A stretch of 39,741 bases of DNA from Teichococcus wenyumeiae (GTDB lineage: Bacteria > Pseudomonadota > Alphaproteobacteria > Acetobacterales > Acetobacteraceae), in NCBI RefSeq assembly GCF_003696345.1, contig NZ_RFLX01000030.1:1-39741 (forward strand), written 5' to 3'. Positions 1 through 8,052 of this stretch are shown here, piece by piece. Position numbers and translations under genes: made by a program. The notes below the pieces were generated by a model. That model searched no databases. It was not told where the DNA came from and saw only the letters and a list, made by a program, of their open reading frames with translations. The number at the start of each line of letters is the position of its first letter. The stretch's first letter is position 1.

Positions 1-430
1 CACGCTGGCGTGGATCTCCCATCGCACCCTCCAGGTTCTCATGACCTTACCTCAGCGCTCTCCACTTCTCCCGGGGAAGTCCACCTGGCGCTGGGTCGAG
101 ACCCGAGCGTAAACGGCTATCTGCATGACGGCTTTCCTCCGCGAGGCCCTGCGGAGCGCAATCCAGGATGACCGGGCCAGTGCCCAGTTGCAGAAGCAAC
201 TGATACGCCCGATCCCACCGGCGCTGCGCCGTTGGATGGCTGACCACCCGCCGGCTGACGGTCCAGGGCTGCTGCCGTTTCATGACTCACTCCGAGAGGG
301 CAAGACCCTCTCAAAATGGCGCCCCCGCCGGTCCCCACTGAATGATCAGTACCTCGAGGCCCTCGTCGCCACGGCAGAGCTAGCCGTCCCTCCCGCGTCA
401 GGCAAAATTTGTCGTTTGTGAATAGGCCGT
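1..430. other. Flank with unassigned short ORFs
   Basis: No gene is recognised here. An open frame runs in from the left edge and stops at about 113. A second open frame of 98 codons runs 125-421 on the plus strand, is rich in Arg, Pro and Ala, and resembles no family I know. It ends just before the point (about 432) where similarity to the IS5-type transposase stub stops, so it could be a host gene cut by the insertion or chance coding in GC-rich DNA. I found no ribosome binding site that settles the matter. Confidence 0.35.
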
Positions 431-613
431 CTACAGCGTCTTGCGTGGGCCGTACTCGGCAGGCGCATCGCGCCAGCGCAGCCCGTTGCGGATGACGTGG
501 ATGATGCCGCTGACGACCCGCTGGTCGTCCACCCGCGGCACGCCATGGGAGAGCGGAAGGTAGTGCGCGATCCGCTCGATCTGTGTCTTTGTGAGCCAGA
601 ACAGGTCAGCCAT
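431..613 (-). pseudogene. IS5-family transposase, N-terminal stub
   Basis: The minus strand encodes about 60 residues starting MADLFWLT and carrying the typical N-terminal pattern of IS5-family (DUF4096-type) transposases: SHGVPRVDDQRVVSG, then NGLRWRDAPAEYGPRKTL. In the family the chain continues with Tyr-Asn-Arg after KTL. Here a stop codon replaces the Tyr codon and similarity ends, so the DDE catalytic domain is missing and no transposase can be made. The element reads away from the CoA-transferase. A 6-bp inverted repeat (ACTAGG at 671-676, CCTAGT at 684-689) lies on its 5' side, but I cannot prove it is an IS end. Best read as an old, truncated insertion. Confidence 0.75.
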
Positions 614-639
614 GGCAGCACCTCCGGCCACCATGGAAT

Positions 640-996
640 CACAGCAGGATCAAAGCGCAAGGCGGCTACTACTAGGTCCTGAGCCTAGTGGGTTAGAACC
701 GGCTTGCCCTGTATCAAGAGTGCCGCTTCTCCTCACATCGGCTCGATAGTGAATGGCGGCGCCGAGAATCCTATGTCATGGCAGCAGGAGAAGCCGCCGC
801 GCCGGACTGCGAAGCCAGCGGTATTCTTCCTGCAACCTTGACGTCCATTCGCTGATCTTTCGCCTCGCGAAGCAACAAACTGGCGCTTGGGGGTTGGAAC
901 CAGCCAGGGGGAGTCAGCTTCCTCAAGCAATGCAGAGTAAACCGGTCCTCTCAACGGGGCCGACACGCCGCCTTCGTCCGGAGTTGAACCAGTTCC
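640..996. other. Non-coding region upstream of the CoA-transferase
   Basis: This 357-bp stretch separates the IS5 stub from the CoA-transferase and should hold the transferase promoter. I see a 6-bp inverted repeat at 671-689 but no convincing -35/-10 pair, no RNA gene and no recognisable protein. Short open frames on both strands (733-1002) show no family motifs. Confidence 0.4.
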
Positions 997-2544
997 ATGC
1001 ATGATCAGAGATTGCGCCGTCCGTCGCTCCTCGGCCGGGTTTGCTCAGCCGAATACGCGGCATCCCTCATCAAGGACGGGATGACAGTGGGCATGAGTGG
1101 CTTCACGCGGGCTGGGGAAGCGAAGGCGGTGCCTCGGGCCATGGCGGAGCGTGCGGTCCACGATCCATTCAAGATCACCCTCATGACTGGGGCATCACTC
1201 GGGAATGACATCGACCGGCTCCTGACGGAAGCCGGCGTTCTTTCCCGTCGCCTTCCGTTCCAGGTGGACCCTGTCCTGCGCAGGGCCATCAATGACGGAA
1301 AAGTCCTCTTCATCGACCAGCACCTATCCGAAACAGTGGAAATGCTGCGCTCTCGCCAGTTAGGACCGATCGACTACGCTATTATCGAGGCTGTGGCGAT
1401 CCGGGAGGATGGCGGCATCGTGCCAACCACCTCGGTTGGCAACAGCGCTACCTTTGCCATCCTCGCGGAGAAGGTGATCGTCGAGATCAACCTCACCCAG
1501 CCCCTCGCCCTAGAGGGGCTGCACGACATCTACATTCCAGGCCGCCGGCCCTATCGCGAGGCGGTGCCGGTCATGGCCTGCGACAGCCGGGCTGGCCTCC
1601 CCTATATCCCCATTGAACCCACCAAGATCGCGGCCATCGTCTTCACGGAGCAAAGCGACAGCCCCTCGGCCAATGAGCCGCCCGATGCGGTGACCGATAC
1701 GATCGCCAGGCACCTCATCGACTTTCTGTCGCAGGAGGTAAAGCTGGGCCGGCTGGGCATGAGCCTTGCCCCCTTGCAGGCCGGAATCGGTACCATCGCG
1801 AATGCCGTGATGCACGGGCTGATCGACAGCCCCTTCCACGACCTGCTCATGTACAGCGAGGTTCTCCAGGACAGCACGATCGCGCTCTTCGATGCGGGCA
1901 AGCTCGTCTTCGCCTCGGGCTCCTCGATCACCCTGGGGCCGGAGATGACGCGGCGCTTCAACGAGAACCTGGAAGATTACAAGCACCGCATGGTGCTGCG
2001 CCCTCAGGAGATCAGCAACCATCCGGAAGTGATCCGGCGGCTGGGCATCATCGGCGTCAATACGGCGTTAGAATGCGACATCTACGGCAACGTCAATTCC
2101 ACGCATGTGGATGGCACGCATATCATGAACGGGATCGGAGGCTCCGGCGACTTCGCGCGGAACGCCTATATGGCGGTCTTCGTGGCGCGCTCCACCGCCC
2201 GGGGTGGCGATATCTCCACGGTCGTGCCGATGGTGACGCACGTGGACCATAACGAACACGACGTGGACATCATCGTGACGGAACATGGCCTCGCCGACCT
2301 GCGCGGCCTGGCACCGCGTGAGCGGGCGCCGCTCATCATAAAATGTTGCGCGCATCCTGATTACCGTGACGCCCTCCGGGATTACGCGAGGCGGGCAGCC
2401 CGCGAGCGAGGTGGGCAGACGCCACACCTGCTGGAGGAGGCCTTCTCCTGGCATCTGCACCGGCGGAGGACAGGAAGTATGCGGGGCATCGGCGCCGCCT
2501 CCTCTCAGACCGGTCGGGAAAGTTGGACCGGACCCGTTCCGTAA
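997..2544 (+). CDS. Acetyl-CoA hydrolase/transferase family (succinate:acetate CoA-transferase type)
   Basis: The protein has 515 residues, the usual length for the AarC/Cat1 class I CoA-transferases that exchange CoA between succinyl-CoA and acetate (or propionate) in the cytoplasm. The family marks are visible: MYSEVLQDS with the predicted catalytic glutamate near residue 288, the GIGGSGDFARNA glycine loop around residue 380, the VTEHGLADLRGL segment, and the conserved C-terminal end ending in TGSMR. About 28 residues follow that end and look unconserved. The start at 997 is the first ATG of the frame, without a strong Shine-Dalgarno. In acetic acid bacteria the enzyme closes an altered citric acid cycle during acetate detoxification; whether it does so here is inferred. 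An IS5 stub lies upstream, and an IS6 element begins 6 bp after the stop codon. Confidence 0.9.
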   Translation: MHDQRLRRPSLLGRVCSAEYAASLIKDGMTVGMSGFTRAGEAKAVPRAMAERAVHDPFKITLMTGASLGNDIDRLLTEAGVLSRRLPFQVDPVLRRAINDGKVLFIDQHLSETVEMLRSRQLGPIDYAIIEAVAIREDGGIVPTTSVGNSATFAILAEKVIVEINLTQPLALEGLHDIYIPGRRPYREAVPVMACDSRAGLPYIPIEPTKIAAIVFTEQSDSPSANEPPDAVTDTIARHLIDFLSQEVKLGRLGMSLAPLQAGIGTIANAVMHGLIDSPFHDLLMYSEVLQDSTIALFDAGKLVFASGSSITLGPEMTRRFNENLEDYKHRMVLRPQEISNHPEVIRRLGIIGVNTALECDIYGNVNSTHVDGTHIMNGIGGSGDFARNAYMAVFVARSTARGGDISTVVPMVTHVDHNEHDVDIIVTEHGLADLRGLAPRERAPLIIKCCAHPDYRDALRDYARRAARERGGQTPHLLEEAFSWHLHRRRTGSMRGIGAASSQTGRESWTGPVP

Positions 2545-2550
2545 GAATTA

Positions 2551-3383
2551 GGGCATTGCCAAGTTGAGCGGCAGTAGCCGGAGAGAGCGAGCTGGGCGAA
2601 GCTGGTCGGATGACACCAGGCCCTGGCACCTACCCTGGATACCGCTTCCCGGCGGAGATCATCAGCCACGCGGTCTGGCTGTATCACGTAGTCAGCCTGA
2701 GCCTGCGGGACGTGGAAACTGATCCTCGCCGAACGGGGCATCGCCGCCACCCACGAGAGCATCCGGAACCGGGGCCGAAAGTCCGGCTCAGAGTTCGCCC
2801 GAAAGCTGCGACGGCACCGGCCGAAGCCGGGCGACACCTGGCACCTCGATGGGGTGTTTTCTGCGCATCAATGGCGTGCTCCACTCTCTCTGACGAGCTG
2901 TGGACCAGCACGGCATGGTGCTGGACATCCTGGTTCAGGATCGACGGAATGGGAGTGCGGCCAAGCGTTCTTCAAGCGCCTGCTCGCAGGCCTGCATACA
3001 AGCCACGTCGGCTGGTCACGGACCGGTTGAAGAGCTACGGCGTGGCACAGCGCGCGCTCCTGCCTGAGGTGCGGCATCGGAGCAGCCGCTGCCTCAACAA
3101 TCGCGCGGAGAACGCGCATCGGCCGACCCGGCGACGAGAGCAGCAGAGGCAACGGTTCAAGTCAGCCGGGCGGGCCCAGCGGTTCCTCTCGGCACACAGC
3201 ATGATCTATGGCCATGTCCGCCCGCGCCGACACCTGGTAAGCGCCGGCGAGTACCGGCGCGCCCGGACCAGGGCCTGCCGGATCTGGCGGCAGGAAACCT
3301 GTGCCCAAGCGGCAGCCTGATCCTGCCGCACCCTCCGTCACACGGCCGAACTTGCCTTCTCGTCAAATAACTTGCCAATGCCC
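2551..3383 (+). mobile_element. Degenerate IS6-family insertion sequence
   Basis: An 833-bp element is bounded by 15-bp imperfect inverted repeats. The left end is GGGCATTGCCAAGTT at 2551-2565. The right end at 3369-3383 reads GGGCATTGGCAAGTT on the opposite strand, one mismatch. Length and single transposase gene fit the IS6/IS26 family. The 8-bp flanks do not match (AAGAATTA on the left, GATCCAAG on the right), so no target duplication survives; this is expected for an old copy or for one flank being replaced by IS6-mediated cointegration or deletion. The right end cuts the iorB-like gene, so the missing remainder of that gene was probably lost through this element. Confidence 0.85.
2610..3320 (+). 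pseudogene. IS6-family transposase, multiply frameshifted
   Basis: Family similarity can be followed only by changing frames. It begins with YPGYRFPAEIISHAVWLYH and SLSLRDVE, then needs a shift at about 2718 (extra A) to continue LILAERGIA and later TWHLDGVF. A second shift at about 2860 (extra T) gives LRINGVLH, followed by an in-frame TGA at about 2891 where the family has Trp, then AVDQHGMVLDILVQDRRNG. Further shifts near 2967-2995 lead to KPRRLVTDRLKSYG and the C-terminal CLNNRAENAHRPTRRRE block. The DDE residues can still be found (the D of HLDG, the D of VTDRL, the E of NRAEN), but no continuous protein is possible. The full-length open frame seen across it is partly out of the true frame. 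Confidence 0.85.
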
Positions 3384-3528
3384 GATCCAAGCATTGACCT
3401 CGGGCGTGCTGGCCCCGGGCGCTGGCGGATAAGCTGCCGGGCAGGTGTACGCCGATCGCGAGCCCACCCAGCACCGCGGCGGAGCCGACAATGAAGTGGC
3501 GCCGTGCGCGATTGGGTTGAATGGTCAT
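3384..3528 (-). pseudogene. Truncated iorB-like molybdopterin-binding subunit (xanthine dehydrogenase family)
   Basis: Only the first 48 codons remain. They start [15 protein letters not shown], a twin-arginine-like signal, followed by a hydrophobic stretch and the LAIGVHLPG motif typical of isoquinoline 1-oxidoreductase beta subunits (molybdenum hydroxylases, periplasmic). After LPG the expected continuation (PAPGASTPEVNAWI) is in another frame, so there is a frameshift at about 3430, and the gene then ends abruptly at the IS6 right inverted repeat. More than 90 % of the usual 700-odd residues are missing. A good ribosome binding site (AAGGAGCTGCC) precedes the ATG, and the 2Fe-2S subunit gene ends 10 bp upstream, the usual iorA-iorB order. 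Confidence 0.8.
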
Positions 3529-3538
3529 GGCAGCTCCT

Positions 3539-4004
3539 TCAGCCCGCCTGATCGCTGCTGTTGGCGGCGAGATGGATGGCGGCGCGCACCCGGTTGTAGG
3601 TGCCGCAACGGCAGGTATTCGTGATCTCTGCGCTGATGTCGTCGTCCGTTGGCTTCGGGTTCTGCTGCAGCAGCGCCGCGGCGGCGATCAGCATGCCGGC
3701 TTGGCAATAGCCGTATTGCGGCACGTCCAGGGCAAGCCAGGCCTTCTGCAGCGGGGTGGCTACCATCCGGCGAAAGGTCCTCGATGGTGACGATGTTCTG
3801 GTTGGGCTCCACCCCGCCCACCAGCGTGACGCAGGAGCGCATGGGCATGCCGTCGATATGCACGGTGCAGGCACCGCATTGGGCCATGCCGCAGCCGAAC
3901 TTGGTGCCTGTGAGCCCGATCTGCTCACGGATCACCCAGAGCAGCGGGGTGTCGGGGTCGACATCGACGTCCCGGACCTGACCGTTGATCATCAAATGCG
4001 GCAT
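3539..4004 (-). pseudogene. iorA-like (2Fe-2S)-binding subunit, frameshifted
   Basis: The gene encodes the small iron-sulfur subunit of an isoquinoline 1-oxidoreductase-type molybdenum hydroxylase. The N-terminal plant-ferredoxin-type cluster site is intact (CGMAQCGAC, then the Cys of MRSC). At about 3763 an extra C in a CCCC run shifts the frame; the true sequence resumes as [22 protein letters not shown] and ends with [15 protein letters not shown]. In the second cluster motif the family has QCGYCQ, but here the first Cys is Tyr (TAC for TGC), removing an iron ligand. The start at 4004 has a strong AAGGAG site. Frameshift, lost ligand and truncated partner together say this operon is dead. 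The single-base shift alone could be a sequencing error; the Cys to Tyr change is less easily explained that way. Confidence 0.8.
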
Positions 4005-4780
4005 GTTCGGCTCCTTGCTTCGGGCAGGTAGATCAAGGACCGGGAGCCTGCGCCGGAAGGCAGCGACAGGTCCTGTGCTACGATCGATAGCGCTGGATGT
4101 GGTGCGACGCGGCAGACCCTAGCCGGTTGCTGTCGCAGAAATTTGCCCCGATGACCCTTGTTTGCCGCAAACTGTCGCAGCGCGTGGTTCTGGCAAATGT
4201 TGATACAGTTCACCTGATCCAGGCTGCAGTCTGGGTTTGCGTGCCGGAGGGCAGTGCCTCGACCATGCTGCCTGAGCAGGGCCCTGGCGGCCAACATACC
4301 ACGGCACTTCCTGGTACCGGACGAGAGCCGGCCGGTCAGAAGCGGATCGCGATCCGGAGGCTCACCAGCAGGGCTCCCGCGCAGCGGGATGCAGGAACCA
4401 CTGCAAGCCGGTCCGCGGTTGCAACGGCCGGACAGAAGAGCAATACCGTAATTGGCCTTAATCCAGCATCTCATGGTCGCGCTGTGAGCGTGTGCCGTCA
4501 CCCGACACGGCCAGATCCCGGTCCAGCCGTCGTGGCAAAGGAGTAAGCCGCGCCACCACCGGACAAGCTGATGGCCAATGCCACAGACTACCCCGAGGTG
4601 CCATGCATGAGGTCGCCGACCGCTTCCGCCACAGCGAACTCATGATCCATGGCCAGTTGGCCGACCCGGATAGCGGCGACGCCGTGCCAGGCACGTTCGA
4701 TCCATGGTTCGTGCAATCGAAAGGTGGGGAGGGGGCCCCGGCGGTGCTGAGCGGTGCCAGGTTGCCGGTCAGCGGCGGGG
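4005..4780. other. 776-bp stretch without a recognised gene
   Basis: This lies between the 5' end of the dead iorAB pair and the 3' end of the response regulator gene. Open frames exist on both strands (for example 4097-4546 plus, 3992-4501 minus, 4588-4830 minus), but none shows a family motif, a convincing start site or gene-like composition compared with its neighbours. It should contain the former promoter of iorAB near 4005-4100 and the end of the operon transcribed from 9083. I saw no clear hairpin followed by a T-run. Confidence 0.4.
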
Positions 4781-5557
4781 TCAATCCAGCTTGCGCTCCG
4801 CCTCCCCCCGAGAGGCCTGAAGGGGAGCACTCTCCCGCTGTACCTCTACCGGCGCGGTGAACACATAACCCAAGCCTCGCTCCGTACGGATCAACGAGGG
4901 CTGGGATACATCCTGCTCCAGCTTCCTGCGCAGCCGCAGGATCGTGACGTCGATGCTGCGGTCGTAGACGTCCTGATCGCTCCCGCGGCTGGCCGCTAGA
5001 AGCTGGTCCCGGCTCAGGATCTGCTGCGGCGCCCGCAGGAAGGCGTGGAGGAGGTTGAACTCCCCTCGCGTCAGCCGCATCACCTCGCCATCCGGCGCCG
5101 TCAGGCGGCGGGTGTTCAGGTCGAGTTCCCAGTTCCCGAAGCGATAGCGGAGGTTGGTGCGGCGGGCCGCGCTCCGCCGGTCCGCGGCCTCGGCCCGCCG
5201 CAGGATGACCCGCACGCGGGCCAGCAGCTCCCGCAACCCGAAGGGTTTCGGCAGGTAGTCATCGGCACCGAGTTCCAGCCCGACGACCTTGTCGACCTCG
5301 TCGGTCCGGTGACCCGTGATGATGATCACCGGCGCGCTGGTCAGGGTGTTCAGGCTGCGGAGCAGTTCCAGCCCGTCCTCCCCGGCCAGTTGCAGGTCGA
5401 GGATGATCAGATCGACCGGCTCGGTGCGGACGGTCCGGACCATCTCCGCACCACTGGCCACTGCCGTCACCGCGAAGGCGTGGCCGGTCAGGTAGTCGCG
5501 GATCATCTGCCGCATGGAGGCGTCGTCGTCGACAATCAGGATATGCGCGGGGATCAT
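4781..5557 (-). CDS. OmpR-family response regulator
   Basis: The 258-residue cytoplasmic DNA-binding regulator has a receiver domain (about 4-118) and a winged-helix output domain (about 135-238). The acidic pocket D10-D12, the phospho-acceptor D54 in LIILDLQLAGEDG, the switch Thr in VIIITGHR and the KPFGLREL lysine are all present. The output domain shows LTRGEFNLLHAFL, the DRSIDVTILRLRRKLE recognition helix and TERGLGYVF. It resembles VirG, OmpR and TorR regulators. The start ATG overlaps the end of the histidine kinase gene by 4 bp (ATGA), so the two are translationally coupled and surely partners. About 20 residues after the wing are extra. Target genes are unknown; autoregulation of the operon is likely but not shown. 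Confidence 0.93.
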   Translation of the reverse strand: MIPAHILIVDDDASMRQMIRDYLTGHAFAVTAVASGAEMVRTVRTEPVDLIILDLQLAGEDGLELLRSLNTLTSAPVIIITGHRTDEVDKVVGLELGADDYLPKPFGLRELLARVRVILRRAEAADRRSAARRTNLRYRFGNWELDLNTRRLTAPDGEVMRLTRGEFNLLHAFLRAPQQILSRDQLLAASRGSDQDVYDRSIDVTILRLRRKLEQDVSQPSLIRTERGLGYVFTAPVEVQRESAPLQASRGEAERKLD

Positions 5558-8052
5558 GATCTGCCTCCGACACTCTGCGCGGGATGGTGGTGGGCGAGAT
5601 GGCGCTCCAGCACCGCGCCCAGCGGCCGGAACTGGAGCGGCCTCAACACCACCTCGGCGATGCCGGCCGGCTTTCGCTGCAGCAGTTCCAGCCCACTCTC
5701 GGCGCCGGCCACGAGGATGACAGGCAGGTCGGGGCGCAGGCGGTGGGCCCGGCGCGCCAGCGCCACGGCGCCGCCACGGGCGTCCCCCGCCGCCAGAACA
5801 AGATCGAAGGTCGCCGGGCCGGCCTGCAGCCGGTCCCAGGCCGCGTCGGTGCTTCCGACCCCGACGGGCTCGTAGCCCAGCGCCGCCACCATCTCCTCGG
5901 CCAGAAGCCGTTGTTGCCGGTCAGGCTCCACCAGCAGGATCGTCTCGCCCGCACCTTTCGGCACGGCGCGCTCCGTGTGACCGGCCTGGCTTGGCGGCTC
6001 GGCCTCGATCAGCGGCAGGTAGACGGAGAAGGTGGTGCCGGCACCTACGTGGCTCCGGACGTCGAGGGCGCCGCCGTGATCGGCGACGATGCCATGGACC
6101 ACGGCGAGGCCCAGCCCCGTGCCCTGCCCAGAACCCTTGGTGGTGAAGAAAGGCTCAAAGATGCGGGCAATCAGCGCAGCCGGAATCCCGCTGCCCGTAT
6201 CCGTCACGGCCAGCCGGAAATACACGCCGGCAGGAAGCACGCCGTGCGAGAACGTGGCTGCCTCCCGCAACGGGACGATGCTGCAGGATACATCGATCAC
6301 GCCCTCCGCGCTCATGGCCTGGGCGGCGTTGCGCCCCAGGTTCACCACGATCTGCCGCAGCCCAACGGCATCGCCGTTCACCACCGCCTCCGGCGCTGTC
6401 ATCACCGGGCGGATCACCACCCCCTGGGGGAGCGAGACGCGGACCATCTCCAGGGCCTCCTTCACGACAGGCTGCGGCCGGAATGGCTCGCGCCGCCATG
6501 CGGGGGCGCGGCTGAAGGTCAGGATCTGGTCGACCACCGCCTTGGCCTGGGCGCCGCTTGTCAGGATCTGCGACACGTAGCGCCGCGCCGCGCTGCTGCG
6601 CTTCAGGGCATCGAGCGCGAGCTCGGCATGGCCGAGCATCGAGCCCAGGGCGTTGTTGAACTCATGCGCGATGCCGCCCGCGAGCGTGCCCAGTGCTTCC
6701 AGGCGCTCCGCATGCGTGAGGCGGGTCCTGAGGGCTTCCTGCTCCGCCGCGGCCTGTTCCCGCGCGAAGGTCGCGGCGAAGAGGTTGGCCAGCGTGTACA
6801 GCACGGTGGTATGCTGGTGCGTGCAGGCCATCGCCGCCCTTTCGCATTCCAGCGAGAGCATGCCGCGCGGGTGCTGCGGCGATCCGATCACGACCGCGAT
6901 CCAGGACCGCAGGCCGAGCCGCCGGAGCAGCGCCCGGACCGGCCCGGGCGGTAGCCGGGCAACGTCCGGCACGATGGCGATCCCGGTCATGCCGACCTCC
7001 CGCGTCGGCCAGCCTTCCAGGATCCGCAGCAGTTCCGTGCCGGCCTCTCCCGGTGCGACACACTCGTGGTGCCATTCGTAACGACTGGCACCCTCTGCTC
7101 TGTCCTTGAGGATGATGCGGGCCCGTCCGGCGCCGAAATGCTCGCCGATCCCGGCAAGAGCCGGGCCGATGCTGTCGCCGAGCTGCCCCAGGGCCGGGTT
7201 CAGCAGCCCGGCCGATGTCTGCGCCACCAGTGTCTCCAGGGCAAGCCGGCGGCGCAGAAGCCGCGCGTGCCAGTCCAGGCGCAGCACCAGGAAAAGGGTG
7301 TAGGCCGCCAGCGCGATGGCGGCGCTGTAGAGCGCCAGCCGGAACAGCCTTGCGCGCGCGGATGTCTCCGCATAGGCCTGGAGATAAGCCTCGTGAAACC
7401 GTTGCGCCGGCTCCACCACCGGGCCTTCCTGCAGCGCCATAAGGCTGGCGTTGATTGCCGGCAGCGTCGATGCGATGAGGCGCGCATGCGCGATCAGCGT
7501 GGCGTAGCGCCCGGCATCCGGCAGCGCCGCGAGGCGGCGGGCTTCCGCGATCACCTCGGCCGGCAGGGTGGCCGAAGGGGTGCTCGCCAGGCGCAGGACG
7601 CTGGCGGCCAAGCGGATGATGCCGGTGGCGGCGGGATCGACCGGCCCGCCTTCCGGCGGGATGAGTTCACGCATGGCGCTTTCGAACACCCGCCGGGAGT
7701 TCTGCGCCAAGGCATTCTGGGTCTTGAAGCGTTCCAGGCGGTCGTCCTGCTCGTCCAACGCGGCCTGCAGGGCAGCGGTCTGGGGCCGCAGCTGCGGCAC
7801 TTCCTGGCTGAGAAGCTCCGCCTGCTGCCTCAATGTTCCGCTGATCGCCGAGATCGCATCGTAATTCGTCAGCAGGCCCGTGCGGGCGCGCAGAACATCA
7901 CGCTGAAGTGAGGCGTTCATCAGGTCGATCGTGCGGAGGGCGGCCAGCACCCGCTCGTGCCGCGCCTCGTCCGGCATGCCCGCGCCCTGCAGCAGAAAGG
8001 TCAGCGCCCCCAGAACGCCCAAGAAGCACACCAGGAGGGTGCAGCGCATCAT
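5554..8052 (-). CDS. VirA-like hybrid sensor histidine kinase with degenerate receiver
   Basis: This is an 832-residue inner-membrane kinase. A transmembrane segment at about 3-22 is followed by a long helical periplasmic region (about 25-235), a second membrane segment (about 237-257), a GAF-like region (about 270-430), the dimerisation/phospho-acceptor domain with GGIAHEFNNALG (His463), and an ATPase domain with the N-box (NLGRNAAQAM), DTGSGIP near 618 and the G2 box GQGTGLGLA. A C-terminal receiver-like domain (about 703-825) starts ILLVEPD instead of VDDE, and where the phospho-acceptor Asp should be it reads LVLAAGD, so it probably cannot be phosphorylated and may act as a dock. The layout matches the VirA/PdtaS-like group. 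It overlaps the peroxidase gene upstream and the regulator gene downstream by 4 bp each. Confidence 0.9.
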   Translation of the reverse strand: MMRCTLLVCFLGVLGALTFLLQGAGMPDEARHERVLAALRTIDLMNASLQRDVLRARTGLLTNYDAISAISGTLRQQAELLSQEVPQLRPQTAALQAALDEQDDRLERFKTQNALAQNSRRVFESAMRELIPPEGGPVDPAATGIIRLAASVLRLASTPSATLPAEVIAEARRLAALPDAGRYATLIAHARLIASTLPAINASLMALQEGPVVEPAQRFHEAYLQAYAETSARARLFRLALYSAAIALAAYTLFLVLRLDWHARLLRRRLALETLVAQTSAGLLNPALGQLGDSIGPALAGIGEHFGAGRARIILKDRAEGASRYEWHHECVAPGEAGTELLRILEGWPTREVGMTGIAIVPDVARLPPGPVRALLRRLGLRSWIAVVIGSPQHPRGMLSLECERAAMACTHQHTTVLYTLANLFAATFAREQAAAEQEALRTRLTHAERLEALGTLAGGIAHEFNNALGSMLGHAELALDALKRSSAARRYVSQILTSGAQAKAVVDQILTFSRAPAWRREPFRPQPVVKEALEMVRVSLPQGVVIRPVMTAPEAVVNGDAVGLRQIVVNLGRNAAQAMSAEGVIDVSCSIVPLREAATFSHGVLPAGVYFRLAVTDTGSGIPAALIARIFEPFFTTKGSGQGTGLGLAVVHGIVADHGGALDVRSHVGAGTTFSVYLPLIEAEPPSQAGHTERAVPKGAGETILLVEPDRQQRLLAEEMVAALGYEPVGVGSTDAAWDRLQAGPATFDLVLAAGDARGGAVALARRAHRLRPDLPVILVAGAESGLELLQRKPAGIAEVVLRPLQFRPLGAVLERHLAHHHPAQSVGGRS

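Noticed and set aside
2543-3391. 8-bp target duplication around the IS6 element
   Set aside because: The flanks AAGAATTA and GATCCAAG do not match.
4097-4546. Plus-strand open frame in the 776-bp gap
   Set aside because: No family motif, no clear start site and equally open frames on the other strand.
5584-6954. 456-codon plus-strand open frame opposite the histidine kinase
   Set aside because: No recognisable motif; kinase boxes on the minus strand explain the region.
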